DNA of 64,000 nt, taken from assembly GCA_948144175.1 (NCBI GenBank), contig CANXME010002517.1:1240001-1304000 (forward strand), given 5' to 3'. Shown here one piece after another: positions 41,826 to 53,700 of the stretch. The notes beneath the pieces are model-generated. The model saw nothing but the letters and a program-made list of their open reading frames with translations. It was not told the DNA's origin and searched no databases. The position numbers and the translations under genes were made by a program. Every line of letters begins with the position of its first letter. Positions within the stretch are counted from its first letter, which is position 1. Source of the stretch: Closterium sp. NIES-65 (Eukaryota > Streptophyta > Zygnematophyceae > Desmidiales > Closteriaceae).

Positions 41826-42115
41826 TGTCAACGGGAGTTGGGTATTGGCCCCATCCTCGCTTGGGTGGAGCTGACTTCGTGGTCGGGTGTGGGGGGAGCA
41901 GCCGACCCGCAGCAGTGGGTGTGCTGGACGACAAGGAGGTCGACCTGCACGGGGGACCACTGCACGGGCGCCGACTTCAGAGAGGTCGACTTGGGAGTCG
42001 ACCTGCGGAGGACGTCAACTTGGGGAAGCCGACTTCGACGGTCGGCTAACGGACTCCTGGTCAACCTGTTAGCGGTCGACTGGACCTGGTGGTCGACGAA
42101 GGAGGGGCCGACGTC
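41826..42115 (+). repeat. Copia-2b right LTR, first 290 bp
   Basis: Begins TGTCAACGGGAG and stops at ...GGGGCCGACGTC, where Copia-2c begins. The last five bases ACGTC are the presumed target duplication of 2c. Confidence 0.9.
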
Positions 42116-43250
42116 TGCGGAGATAACTACAGCAACGGGAGCTAGGTTACGGACTAGGCACGTGTGCTCGTGTGATCTCTGCGTTCTTTGTCCCTTAGTC
42201 GTTTTCCTTGTGCTCACACTACTTGCTAGTTCACGGGGAAAATTGGCAAGAGTTTCACTAGGAAAAGTTCAGAACAGTGGTGCAATGAAGTTGGCATAGC
42301 AAGACTACATCAGAGCAAGCATTCAGGTCGGCCAACTGCCAGCGCAGCTTGGTCGACCGCGTTCCAGCACGACTTCGTCGACCGCGTTCCAGCAAGGCAA
42401 GGTCGACGGCGTGCCAACGTCGCAGGTTGACGGCGTGACAGCGTTGCTTATGCAGGACAGCAGTGCACCCTGCTTCGCAGTTGTGCGCAGTTGATTGGCG
42501 CGCAGAGTCTTGTCACCTGCACAGCGCACACACCACGTCAACCTCGAGCTAACTGCTGCCTCTGATCCGCCACGACGACCTCGGGATACCACCACCGAGG
42601 TCGGGCTTGCCAACTTCGCCTGGGCGACCGTCGCACTCCTCCGCAGCACTTCGTCACCCAGGTAACCTGGTCGACCAGCAGCTCCCGTACGTGCCCGTCG
42701 ACCTCCCAAGTCGACGAACACCTCCACGTCGACCTCACCAGGTCGACGACACCATCGGTCGACCTCCTCCAGGTCGACATCCCCTCTGGTCGACCAGCTC
42801 CACGCCGACCAGCACTCCTGGTCGACCTGCTCCTCGTCGACCAGCACAGTCGTCGGCCGACCACACGTCGGCCACCCGTAGCTGGCGTCACGAAGTTGAC
42901 GCCCTGCTACTCGACGCCTAACTGCTCGGCGTCCTGAGTCGAGGTCAACGTCGGCCCCTCCTTCGTCGACCACCAGGTCTAGTCGACCACTAGCAGGTCA
43001 ACCAGCAGTCCGTTAGCTGACTGCCGAAGTCGGCTTCCCCAAGTTGACGTCACCAAGTTGACGTCCTCCGCAAGTCGACACCCAAGTCGCCCTCCCTGAA
43101 GTCGGCGCTCGTGCAGTGGTCCCCCGTGCAAGTCGACCTCCTTGTCGACCAGCTCACCCACTGCCAGAGGTCGGCTGCTCCCCTCACACCCGACCACGAG
43201 GTCGGCTCCGCCCAAGCGAGGACGTGGCCAATACACAACTCCCGTTGACA
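42116..43250 (-). repeat. Copia-2c 3' LTR (1135 bp)
   Basis: Plus strand begins TGCGGAGATAAC and ends CCCGTTGACA. The polypurine tract lies at 43251-43262. Confidence 0.9.
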
Positions 43251-43380
43251 CTCCCCTGCCGCGTTCACGCTTGGGCCCCCTAGTCCTACTAGGCAGTACT
43301 CCTCAGAGAATAGCTCGTCGATGTGCACCCAACACACAGCACGTCGTCCACCGCACCAGCCATGCAAAAGGGCATGGCAC

Positions 43381-46300
43381 CTACTGCTGCACGTCGTTGT
43401 CGCCGTCGCCCACGTCGGCCAAGCGCACTTGGCCGATTGCAACGGAACACCGGTTGAAGGCCAGATAGTGCAGCGCCTTCGTCAGGAAGTCGGCCGGCTG
43501 CTCAGCTGTCGGGATGTACTCCAGCGAGAACTTCCCGCGCTTCACCATGTGCTGCAGCCAGGCCTGTCGCCGTTCCATGTGCTTGAGGTTGCCCGTCAAC
43601 CCCATGCCCTCGGCGACCGTGATGGCCGACTTGTTGTCCACGCGCAGGACAGTCGGCTTCCCGGCGTCCATTTGCCGGAATTCTGCGAGGAGGAAGCGAA
43701 GGCGGCGTCCCTCCTTGCCAGCTTCAGTGGCCGCCACGTACTCCGACTCGGTCGACGACAGTGTCGCGCACTTGATGCGCTGGCTCGACCAGGAGACTGC
43801 AGCCCCTCCGTAGACAAACACGTAGCCACTCGTGCTCGTCCTGTTCTGCTTGTCACCGGCGTCGTCGGCGTCCACGTAGCCGACCAGCTCCAGCGACTCA
43901 GGTCCACCGCCGAACTCCAGGGCGGTGTTGCGTGTGTTGGCGAGGTAGGCGAGACAGCGATCGACCTCACGCCAGTGCTGATCGCTCCTCACCGTGAGGC
44001 CGCTCCCCAGCTTGCTGCAAGCGAAGGCGACGTCCGGCCTCGTCGTCGTCGCCGCGAACTGCAGCGAGCCGACCTTCTGCCGGTACTCCTCCTCCTGCCG
44101 TTCCTGCACCTCCTCGTCATCGAAGGTGAGCTCTGCGTAGGCACCGACCGAGACCGGTGTCTTCGGGGTGCGCCCGGTCTGCTCCTCGTCCAGGAAGCGC
44201 CTACGCAGCTTGTCGGCGTAGCCCTGCTGGTGCAGCCACAGCTTCCCCACCGATCTCTCGCGCACGATCTCCAGCCCGAGGTACTTCTGCACCGGCAAGA
44301 TCTCGCGCAGCTCAAAGGCGGCTTCTAGCAGCTCCTTCAGCTTCTTCAGCATCGCGGCGCTGCTGCTGGCGGCAAGCAGGTCGTCGACGTAGACCAGCAC
44401 CCAGCAAGCCACTCCATCCTCGCCGACCTTGAAGTAAAGAGCCTCGTCGACCTGGCTCTTCTTCCACCCGGCGCCGACCAGCACATCGTTGAGTGCCAAG
44501 TACCACAACAGCGGCGACTGCTTCAGCCCGTACAGGCTCTTCAGCAGCTTACACACCCGGCCGGTTCCGTCGTTGAAGTAGTCCGGCTGAGACATGTACA
44601 GCACCCGGTCAAGCTTGCTCTGCAGGAAGGTGTTCTTCATGTCGAGCTGCATCAGGTTAAGGTTGAGGACGGCGACGATGCTGAGGAAGATCCTCAGCGT
44701 GACATAGCTGCTCACCGGCGCGAACGTATCGTCGTAGTCGGCGCCATACACCTGTGTGAAGCCCTTCACGACCAGCCTTGCCTTCTCTCGCTTGACGGTG
44801 TCGTCGATGTGGTACTTCGTCGTCAACACCCACCGGTTCTTCATGACGTTCACCCCCGGCGGGCGGTCGACCAGCTCCCAAGTGCCCATGTTGATGAGGC
44901 TCCGAATCTCCTCCTCCATGGCGGCCTTCACCGCCGGGCCCTTCCAGCTCGCCAGCGCCTCCTTCACCGTCATCGTCGAGATGTCCCAACGATGCTCGGG
45001 GTCAGCTAGCATGTCAGGGTCGAGCTCCGGAAACTCCTCATCCTCCTCGGCGTCGTCGTATAGCAGGTCGTCTTCATCGTCCACGTCATACACCGCGGTG
45101 AAGGCAGCGGGGACGAAGAAGTCAGGCGGCCTCCGAAGTCGGCCTGAACGTCGCGGTCCTTGCTGAACCTCCTCGGCGTCCTGCTGCTCCTCAGCCGGCG
45201 TCCCAGCCGACTGCTCCACTGTGGTCGGCTTCCCAGCCGACTTCTCCCCTGTGGTCGGCTCCCCTGCCGACGTCCCGGTCGCCGACTGCTCCGTGGTCGG
45301 CTTCACGACAGCCTGCTCCCTTGTCGGCTGCTGCTCCCCGACCTGCTCCTCCCCTGTCGACTCCAATCCCACGTCGATGCGCCGTTCGTCAAGTCGGTCG
45401 CCGGCGATGCACTTGGCCGGTGCCGAAGGCGGCGTCCCACTACTCCCTTCATCGCCGGAGGCCAACACCGAGGTCAGCCCACGCAGGTCGGCCACGAGGG
45501 GAGGGGCAGGGGTCAGAGGGTGAGGCGTAGGGGTATGGACGTTCTCGACGTCCTCAACAGTAAGCTTTCCGACCTCGGCAAGCACCGGCAGCGTCGCCGA
45601 CGAGGTGTCAGAGAGCGGCAAGCGGCCGGACACCGGCCCATGCTCCGTCTTCCACTCGGCCAGCGACAGCTCCTCGTAGAACACCACGTCCGACGTGGTG
45701 ACCATCCGGTCAGAGGTGACGTCAAGGAGCTCCCAGCCCTTGCTCGCCTCTGACACACCAAGGTGTAGGCCCCACTTGGCCTTCGGCTACAGCTTCCCAC
45801 CACGCTGTTGCTCAGGGACAAGGAACTGCGCCATGCAGCCCCATACTCGTGCCAGCGACAAGTCGGGCTTCTTCCCGGTCAGCAGCTGGTATGGCGTCGT
45901 CCCCGGTGGCAGCGTCGACCTCTCAAGACAGTTGCGGACCCAGACGGCCTGTCGCAGAGCGAGGTGCCACAAGTGGTGCTGCACACCCATGTGCAGCAGC
46001 ATTGTTCGCACCGACTCCACCACCGTCCTCATCTCCCGCTCCGCCATGCCGTTCTGTTGCGGGGTGTATGGGCAGGTCAGGTCGTGGACGATCCCCTTGC
46101 CGTTCACGAAGTCGGTGAACTGCTTCCCAAGGAACTCCCCTCCCCGGTCAGAGCGCAGCATCAACACCGACTTCTTCGTCTGCCGCTCAGCCACCGCCAG
46201 CCACTGTTCGAACGCCTGCAACGCATCTGACTTCTTGGCGACCGGCTTCACCCACACGTAGCGGGTCTTGCGGTCCTTCATCAGCAAGAAGTACAGGCCG

Positions 46301-48355
46301 CCGTCCTTGGCAGCCACGCGAAACGGCCCGCACAGATCGATGTGCACGATAGCGAGCACGTCGTCGGCATCGGAGCCATGGTCGGGGAAGGTGTGTCGCG
46401 CCAGTTTCCCGCCGACGCACGAGACACACGGAGAGTCGGCGTCCGTCGCCGTCTTGAGGTCCAGCCCAATGGCGACCTCGTTCTTCGCCGAGCTCCGTAT
46501 GGTGTCCATGCCGACGTGCGCAAGCCTCGCATGCATCCGGTCCGGCGTCGACTTCGTCTTCGAGACGATCGTCCGCAGAGCCACCACCTCCGTCGTGGGC
46601 GGCGTCGACCTCGTCGCGCAGGGACGCAGGTTGGTGCAGAGGACTCGTCCAGAGTACGTCGCCCGCCCGAGCACCTCCCCTGCTGCCGAGACGAGCAACA
46701 TGCCGTCTCCGTCCTCCTGCAGCTTCACGCCATGCTCCTTCAGCTGGCCGGCCGACAGTAGGTTGGCTCGCACACCCGGCACGTACAACACGTCGGGGAT
46801 GAGCACCTCCTTCCCGGCCTCTCCTTGCAGGGCGATGGTGCCGCAGCCCTGGACATCCTGCAGCGCCCCATTGAAGCCGCGCACATGCCGGATGACACCG
46901 CTCGGCTGCAAGTCGACGAAGGCTTTCTTCGTCCCCATCAGTGGTGGGAGCAACCGCTGTCGAGCAGGACCACCGCCGGGTTCGCCTGCACAGCCGCCGC
47001 CACCGCCTGAAAGTCCTCTCCGGCCTCCGACGCCAGAGAGATGGTCGGCTCCACGACGCCGACCAGCGAGCACGACGCTGTCTTGTCGTCTCGCCCCTTG
47101 CCGCCTGCAACGGAGTCGGCGTCCTTCGCCGAAGTCGATATCTTGGTCGACTGCTTCTCCTTGCGCGGTTGGTTGCCTCCACGACGAGGACGACGGCTGC
47201 CAGACCTCCCATGGCCTCCCTTAGCATTGTCGTCGTCGGAGTCGCTGCGGTTGGGACACTCGAAGGAGAGATGATCGGGATCGCCGCACAGCCAGCACTC
47301 CCGACCTCGACCAAGTTCGCCTGCGCCAAGAGCTCCTGCGACCGCTCAGCCTCCTGCATCGCCTCATCCTGCAGGATATACGAGGTCAGGTTGTCCTCGT
47401 TGAGCGTCGCCCTCGTGCTCGGCGCCATGGACAGCCATTTCAGCAGGTTGTAGCTGCTAGAGAGACCCTGCATGACATGGGTGATATACGACGCCGTGGA
47501 GTACTGCGCTCCGGCCATCCTAATGGTTGTGAGAATTCGTCTGGCTCGGTTGCAGTAGTCGGTCGCACTCTCCTCGTCACCCATACGCAGGTGCGTCAGT
47601 TGTCCCTCCAGCTGGGCGATGAACAGGTCGTCGGTGAAGTGCCACACCCGGTGGCCAGCGTCGATGTATTCCCGGCACCACTTCAACGCGATCTGCACGC
47701 CCGGCGAGCAGCACCGCGAGATGACCGTGAAGGTCAACAGCTGCACGGCGCGAAACTCCACACGCAGGTCGGGGTGGTGCTCCCCCGGCGTCGCCACGGT
47801 CCCTCGGGCGAAGCCGATCAGCCCGGCCATCTCCAGCTGGAGCTCGATGGCTTCCTTCCAATTGAGAATGTCGGGTCGACCGACCAGCGGAGGGGTAACC
47901 GAGATCCTGTCCGGCGTAAACTTGAAGTAGCCGTAGCTCGGCGCAATTCCGCCCGCCGTCACCTGGGTCGCCGACATCGGCGACAGTCCACTTCGACGCC
48001 CACCAGCGTCGCCATGCGAGGAGCCTGCAGCCGCCGAAGACTGCATCCCTCGCGTCTGAACGCCGCCGACTTCACCGGCGTGTATCACACCTCTTTGCCT
48101 CGACGTGCCTCCAGCACTGCTGCCGACTTGACCGCCACCGGCGTTGACGCCCACGTCGACGCCGCCTTCGTTGTTCACAGGACGAGGAGAGGCGGGTCGA
48201 GACGGGTGCTCCGTCGCCCACGTTGAGCGGAGTCCAGCCTCGACGACCGTCCAGGGCAAGTCGCCATACTCGTTGGCCTCATGCTTCCTCCTCGCGTTCT
48301 CCAACCGTGCCTCCAGGGTGTCCACCACCCCCGCGTCACCTACGGCTCCTACCAT
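43381..48355 (-). pseudogene. Copia-2c gag-pol, broken
   Basis: Starts MVGAVGDAGVVDTLEARLEN at 48355. Gag has a 24-bp deletion near 47636 and a deletion of roughly 130 bp near 47308 that removes the basic stretch before the zinc knuckle (knuckle near 47290 reads CWLCGDPDHLSFEC). A one-base loss near 46938 in the protease region (CCCATCAGTGG where 2a has CCCATCAGGTGG) shifts the frame. Integrase reads on from about 47070 to 45790, where CTA is a TAG codon in place of the CAG/AAG of the other copies. The frame then continues from 45756 to 43381 through RT (LVYVDDLLA) and RNase H to the normal stop. Confidence 0.9.
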
Positions 48356-48444
48356 AGTGACTACTGCACAGTTGCCGGCCTGTAACTACGCAATAGGTAA
48401 GTGGTGTCTACGTCGACCTGACTGAAAGGTAAGTCGTGTGCCGT

Positions 48445-48461
48445 CCACGCTCACCGCACCA
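48445..48461 (-). other. Copia-2c candidate primer-binding site
   Basis: The minus strand reads TGGTGCGGTGAGCGTGG against the LTR, identical to the sites of 2a and 2b. Confidence 0.6.
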
Positions 48462-49288
48462 TGCGGAGATAACTACAGCAACGAGAGCTAGGTTACGGAC
48501 TAGGCACGTGTGCTCGTGTGATCTCTGCGTTCTTTGTCCCTTGGTCGTTTTCCTTGTGCTCACACTACTTGCTAGTTCACGGGGAAAATTGGCAAGAGTT
48601 TCACTAGGAAAAGTTCAGAACAATGGTGCAATGAAGTTGGCATAGCAAGACTACATCAGAGCAAGCATTCAGGTCGGCCAACTGCCAGCGCAGCTTGGTC
48701 GACCGCGTTCCAGCACGACTTCGTCGACCGCGTTCCAGCAAGGCAAGGTCGACGGCGTGCCAACGTCGCAGGTTGACGGCGTGACAGCGTTGCTTATGCA
48801 GGACAGCAGTGCACCCTGCTTCGCAGTTGTGCGCAGTTGATTGGCGCGCAGAGTCTTGTCACCTGCACAGCGCACACACCATGCAACCTCGAGCTAATTG
48901 CTGCCTCTGATCCGCCACGACGACCTCGGGATACCACCACCGAGGTCGGGCTTGCAAACTTCGCCTGGGCGACCGTCGCACTCCTCCGCAGCAATTCGTC
49001 ACCCAGGTAACCTGGTCGACCAGCAGCTCCCGTACGTGCCCGTCGACCTCCCAAGTCGACGAACACCTCCACGTCGACCTCACCAGGTCGACGACACCAT
49101 CGGTCGACCTCCTCCAGGTCGACATCCCCTCTGGTCGACCAGCTCCACGTCGACCAGCACTCCTGGTCGACCTGCTCCTCGTCGACCAGCACAGTCGTCG
49201 GCCGACCACACGTCGGCCACCCGTAGCTGGCGTCACGAAGTTGACGCCCCGCTACTCGACGCCCAACTGCTCGGCGTCCTGAGTCGAG
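48462..49288 (-). repeat. Copia-2c 5' LTR, truncated (827 bp)
   Basis: Matches 42116-42943 of the left LTR and ends at CCTGAGTCGAG. The remaining LTR sequence is absent. Confidence 0.88.
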
Positions 49289-50072
49289 TAGCGGGGCGTC
49301 ACCTTCGTGATGCCAGCTTCGGGTGGCCGACGTGGGTGGTCGGCCGAAGACTGTGCTGGTCGACGTGGAGCTGGTCGACCAGAGGGGACGTCGACCTCGA
49401 GGAGGTCGACCGATGGTGTCGTCGACCTGGTGAGGTCGACGTGGAGGTGGTCGTCGACTTGGGAGGTCGACGGGCACGTACGGGAGCTGCTGGTCGACGT
49501 GGTTGCCTGGTCGACCAGGTTACCTGGGTGACGAAGTGCTGCGGAGGAGTGCGACGGTCGCCCAGGCGAAGTTGGCGAGCCCGACCTCGGTGGTGGTATC
49601 CCGAGGTCGTCATGGCGGATCAGAGGCAGTTGTCAGCTCGAGGTCGACGTGGTGTGTGCGCTGTGCAGGTGACGAGACTCTGCACGCCAATCATCTGCGT
49701 GCAACTGTGAAGCAGGGTGCACTGCTGTCCTGGCATGAGCAACGCTGTCGCGCCGTCAACCTGCGACGTTGGCACGCCGTCGCCCTTGCCTTGCTGGAGC
49801 GCGGTCAACCAAGTCGTGCTGGAACGCGGTCGACCAAGCTGCGCTGGCAGTTGGCCGACCTGAATGCTTGCTCTGATGTAGTCTTGCTATGCCAACTTCA
49901 TTGTACCAATTGTTCAAAAACTTTTCCGAGTGGAACTCTTGCCAACTTTCCCCGTGAACTAGCAAGTAGTGTGCGCACAAGGAAAACGACTAAGGAACAA
50001 AGAACGCAGAGATCACACGAGCACACGTGCCTAGCCTGCAATCTAGCTCCCGTTGTAGTAGTTATCTCCGCA
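49289..50072 (+). repeat. Copia-2b right LTR, last 784 bp
   Basis: Aligns base for base with 35633-36416 and shares its private bases (for example GTGCGCACAAGG and CTGCAATCTAGC) rather than those of Copia-2c. It therefore belongs to 2b. Confidence 0.85.
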
Positions 50073-50163
50073 TGGTGCGGTGAGCGTGGACGGCACACGA
50101 CTTACCTTTCAGTCAGGTCGACGTAGACACCACTTACCTATTTTGTAGTTGCAGGCCGGCAAC
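50073..50163 (+). other. Second Copia-2 primer site and leader, after the right LTR
   Basis: TGGTGCGGTGAGCG and 77 following bases match the 2b leader at 36417-36507. They lie downstream of a complete LTR end, where flanking DNA would be expected. Confidence 0.88.
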
Positions 50164-50209
50164 GTGCCTAGCCTGCAGTCTAGCTCCCGTTGTAGTAGAT
50201 ATCTCCGCA
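50164..50209 (+). repeat. 46-bp LTR tail ending Copia-2b
   Basis: GTGCCTAGCCTGCAGTC to TCTCCGCA matches only the last 46 bp of the LTR. It ends at the CCCGA duplication (50210-50214). Confidence 0.9.
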
Positions 50210-50214
50210 CCCGA
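50210..50214. repeat. Target-site duplication CCCGA, right of Copia-2b
   Basis: Matches 35287-35291. Confidence 0.93.
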
Positions 50215-50714
50215 GCCTTGGTGTCAAGCCTCAAGTGATTTCGAAGCTCGCCAAAAGGGTGCACCTCAAGATGTTGAAGATAGTTACATTACTTTGTGTA
50301 GTGTAACATTTCACTTGGTGTAGGCCCTAGTGAAGAGTAGTTTCGAGACCCTTCGTGGTTGGGGACAGTGTGGCACTGTTCCACATCACTGTACCTTGGC
50401 TCTTGGGGTTTGTAGGAGCTGGGAGTCATTCCCAACTCGTAACTCTTCCTAACTCTTCCTATCTTGTGTTCAAGACTATGTTGCTGCCATAGTGCTGTTC
50501 GTTCAAACCAACGCTGTGTCACAAATACTTGGTCAAATCGTGCGATCTAAATTGCCTAGTGTAGGCAACAATAATACGCTCCAAATCCAAGTTGAATCAA
50601 GGCATTTGATGTTGTGACCAGAACGCTATGAACGTTTGAAGCCGCTATGCAGAAATCCGACTGTGCACTCTATCTTTCGTTTTAGGCACATTGGAGCCTA
50701 CTGTGACTATATCA
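50215..50714 (+). repeat. Copia-3 middle LTR, second part
   Basis: Resumes GCCTTGGTGTCAAGCC and ends GACTATATCA (GACTATAACA in the left LTR). With 34965-35291 it makes 827 bp. Confidence 0.9.
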
Positions 50715-50716
50715 AG

Positions 50717-50728
50717 TAGTATCAGAGC
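50717..50728 (+). other. Copia-3b primer-binding site, mutated
   Basis: TAGTATCAGAGC, one substitution from the initiator-Met site at 30122. Confidence 0.85.
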
Positions 50729-50748
50729 CCCTTGGAGCAGTTTCGACA

Positions 50749-53700
50749 ATGGCTGGACCTGAGGAAAGGGGTGGCAGAGGTGCTGGTGGCAGAGGAGAAG
50801 CCCAAGCTCAAGGCCAACCCCGTGATTCAGCCATGGCGCCTGTGCAACCAAGTGTTGGCCCATCTAGGGATGAGCCTAGAGTGTTTGGCCTTGACAAGTT
50901 CAATGGTGACAACTTTGCTGAGTGGTCCTTCAGAATGGAGAACATATTTGACCACTATGACCTGCTGGAGGTAATGGAAGGAACGGAGAAGCGTCCCGAG
51001 AACGACCCGGAGAAGAGCCCGTGGGTGCGGAAGAGCGCACAAGGCTACCTCCTACTTGGGCAAGCGTTGGGGAGCAGCCAAATCCGTCACATCAAGCCTT
51101 TCCAGCGTGAACCAGAGAAGGGACCAAAGGCATGGGCTGCTCTCAAGGGTGTACACGCTCCTACAACAGCGGCAGTAGCTGTGGTGTTGGAACGGCAAAT
51201 GGCGACACTACGAATTGAAGAGGATGAAGCGGTTGAAGAAGGGGTGCAGAAATTCTTCGACTTGTTGACGCGGCTTGAGGGAGCTGATTTGAACTATAGT
51301 GAGCTCCAAAAGAAGACCAAGTTGCTGGCCCTACTCCCTGAGTCATGGTCCTCGCTCATCATCAACCTTAATCGCGACTTGCCCCGCCTCTCGCTTGAAG
51401 ACGTGAAGCGAGCTATCCTTCAAGAGGATTTCCGCCGCCGTGAGTTGGCGAGTGCGGATGGCGCTGGGGCAGCGAGCATCGGCCGTGGATATGGTCGAGG
51501 AAGAGGTAGAGGACGAGGGGGAGGAAGGTTTGGTGGCAGCAACTCCGGCGGAGGCCGCGGGAGTGGTGGTTACAGCAGCGACGACAAGAGCTACGGACGC
51601 GGCCGCGGCCGATTCGACGGCGAGTGTCACTATTGCCACAAGAGCGGACACATGTGGCGCGAATGCTACAAACTCCCAGATGGTTGGACCCCTGCTCAAG
51701 GCCAAGAGGGTAGAGGAGCAGGAGGAGGGAGAGGAAGAGGCCGTGGAGGCCGTGGCGGTCGCGGTGGCGGAGCTGCAAACATGAAGAGCGGAGACAACGA
51801 CAAGGACCCGAGCAACGATCGGTACCCGGGTCTATTCTACTTCGTGTCGACACAAGTACCGACTGGTCCAGAGAAGGATGAAGGCTTTGAGGAGCCAGAA
51901 TCTGTGGGGAAGGTGACTCTACACCCTCTGGACTATTGGGTGATCGATAGTGGCGCTACCTATAGCATGACACCTCGCTCACCGAACTCGAACCGTCACC
52001 GGTGAAGCATGTCACATCAGCTTTGGGGCAGCGAGCGGAGGTGAAAGGCATGGGCAAGGCCATGTTTAAGGGTGCTGATGGGAAGATGGTGGGCCTCAAG
52101 AATGTGCTTTGGGCGCCCAGCCTTGCTGCCAACCTGATTTCCGTGCGGCGGTTGGCAAAGGCCGGCATGGACACGAACTCAAAGAGAGTCAAGACCTACA
52201 CCGCAAGGCTTGGCGATCGGATTCTTTGGGACCTTCATGAGGACAGAGATGTCTACAACGAGATGTGGCAGATCCGTGTGGTCCCAATGCCTAAGGAGAG
52301 GCAAGTGGCAGCAAGCGTCAGCACCAAAGGTGGAGCGGTTGGTAGCGGCGATTGCGCGGACGGTCGGGCTAAGGAGGAGTCCAAGAAGTGCAATCTTGGA
52401 GGGACCAGCAAGCTTGGTGAACCTATGGAGAGAGGTGCAGCAGCCAAGGAGCAGCAAAAGGGTGAGGAGAACCCCGAGGCAGCAGCGGAGGAGGACTACG
52501 GAGAGAGTATGTGGGGCGCTATTGCGAGCGCGGCATTCTCCAATCCAACTTCGGCTACGGGGGAGTGTGATTGGCTCACCTTGCATCGGCGCATGGGGCA
52601 TGTGGCCCTGCCCATCTTGCAGCAGCTAGTAAAGAATGAGATGGTTGCTGGCATACGTGTGAAGGGGGAGCCCGATGAGGTACTTGGCTGCCCGACGTGC
52701 ATGCAAGCCAAGTTCACCCGTTTCCCATTCTCTAGTTCGGAGGCAACGGCTAAGGCACCACTTGATGAGGTGGTGATGGACGTGGTGGGCCCCCTGAAGC
52801 TTGGAGCTGCTGGAGCTGAGTACTTCCTCACTATTGTGGACGTCTACACCCGTATGACTTGGGTGTACGTGCTGGCCAAGAAGAGCGACGTGGCTGAAAC
52901 GTTGAAGGCGGATTGGTTCCCGATGGTGGAGCGGCAACAAGACCGTCTAGTCAAGTCAATCCGCACCGATCGAGGGGGAGAGTTCCTGAGCAAGGAGTTT
53001 GGGTTGTGGCTGAAGAAGAATGGTATTCGGCACTCCCTCACCATGCCATACTCCCCTGCAATGAACGGCATCGCCGAGCGAGCGAACCGCACAATCACGG
53101 AGGCGGCACGCGGGTTGCTCATTGAAGCCGGGCTACCCGACTATTTCTGGCCTTATGCGGTGCGGAGCGCGTGTGTGGCCAAGAACCGAGCCTTGACTCA
53201 TGTGGGAGCAGACAAATGGGTGCCCTATGTGGAGTGGCTAGGAAGGAAGCCAAAGGTGGATATGCTTCGGGTGTTCGGGTGCATGTGCATGGCGCTCGTG
53301 CCTAAGCATCTTCGGCACAACAAGCTTGGTGCCAAGGCGGTGTGGGCCGTGCACTTGGGCATGGCTCAAAACAGCAAGGGATGGCTTCTTTGGGACCCAT
53401 TCACCAAGAAGTTCTTGGTGAGCAGGGACTGCAAGTTCATGGAGAACTTCATGTACAAAGATTGGAAGGCGGAGAATGAGGCAAAGATAGGCGTGCGGTT
53501 TGGGGAGGTGAAGAGTTCCGGCTTGGAGCATGTGGAGCTGCCTTTGGAGCTGAGCAGCGGCAGCACAACCAGGAGGCAATCCTCCCTTGTGAATGGGGGA
53601 GAGGAGGCCAATGATGCAGAGGAAGAAGAGGAGGAGGTGCAGCAAGTGAGCGAGCGTGCACCGACACTCCCTTCCCGTACTACGAGTGCTCCACGGATTC

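Larger units (their letters stand above)
42116..49288 (-). mobile_element. Copia-2c: Ty1/copia element inserted in the Copia-2b right LTR, right end truncated
   Basis: Minus orientation. Left (3') LTR 42116-43250 is complete, with TG...CA ends. Right (5') LTR starts at 48462 but stops at 49288 without its last ~300 bp. It is followed at 49289 by Copia-2b LTR sequence in the opposite orientation. The end of 2c, its right target duplication and about 35-50 bp of the 2b LTR are missing. Confidence 0.88.
48371..50163. repeat. Large LTR palindrome, ~0.88-kb arms and 22-bp spacer
   Basis: The left arm (48371-49260: leader and LTR of Copia-2c, minus) is the inverted repeat of the right arm (49283-50163: LTR and leader of Copia-2b type, plus). 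The centre reads CTCGAC, 22 bases, GTCGAG. Arm similarity is that of two subfamily members, not perfect identity. Confidence 0.85.
35292..50209 (+). mobile_element. Copia-2b: Ty1/copia element with intact gag-pol and an aberrant right end; carries Copia-2c
   Basis: Left LTR 35292-36416, leader, gag-pol 36493-41697, polypurine tract, right LTR starting at 41826 and interrupted at 42115 by Copia-2c. LTR sequence resumes at 49289 and ends at 50072. Then, instead of flanking DNA, come a second primer site and leader (50073-50163) and only the last 46 bp of an LTR (50164-50209). The CCCGA duplication brackets the whole, so this odd structure inserted as one piece. Confidence 0.9.

Noticed and set aside
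49289-50072. Right arm of the palindrome read as an inverted copy of the Copia-2c LTR
   Set aside because: Its private bases match the Copia-2b left LTR better than either Copia-2c LTR, so it is the rest of the 2b right LTR.
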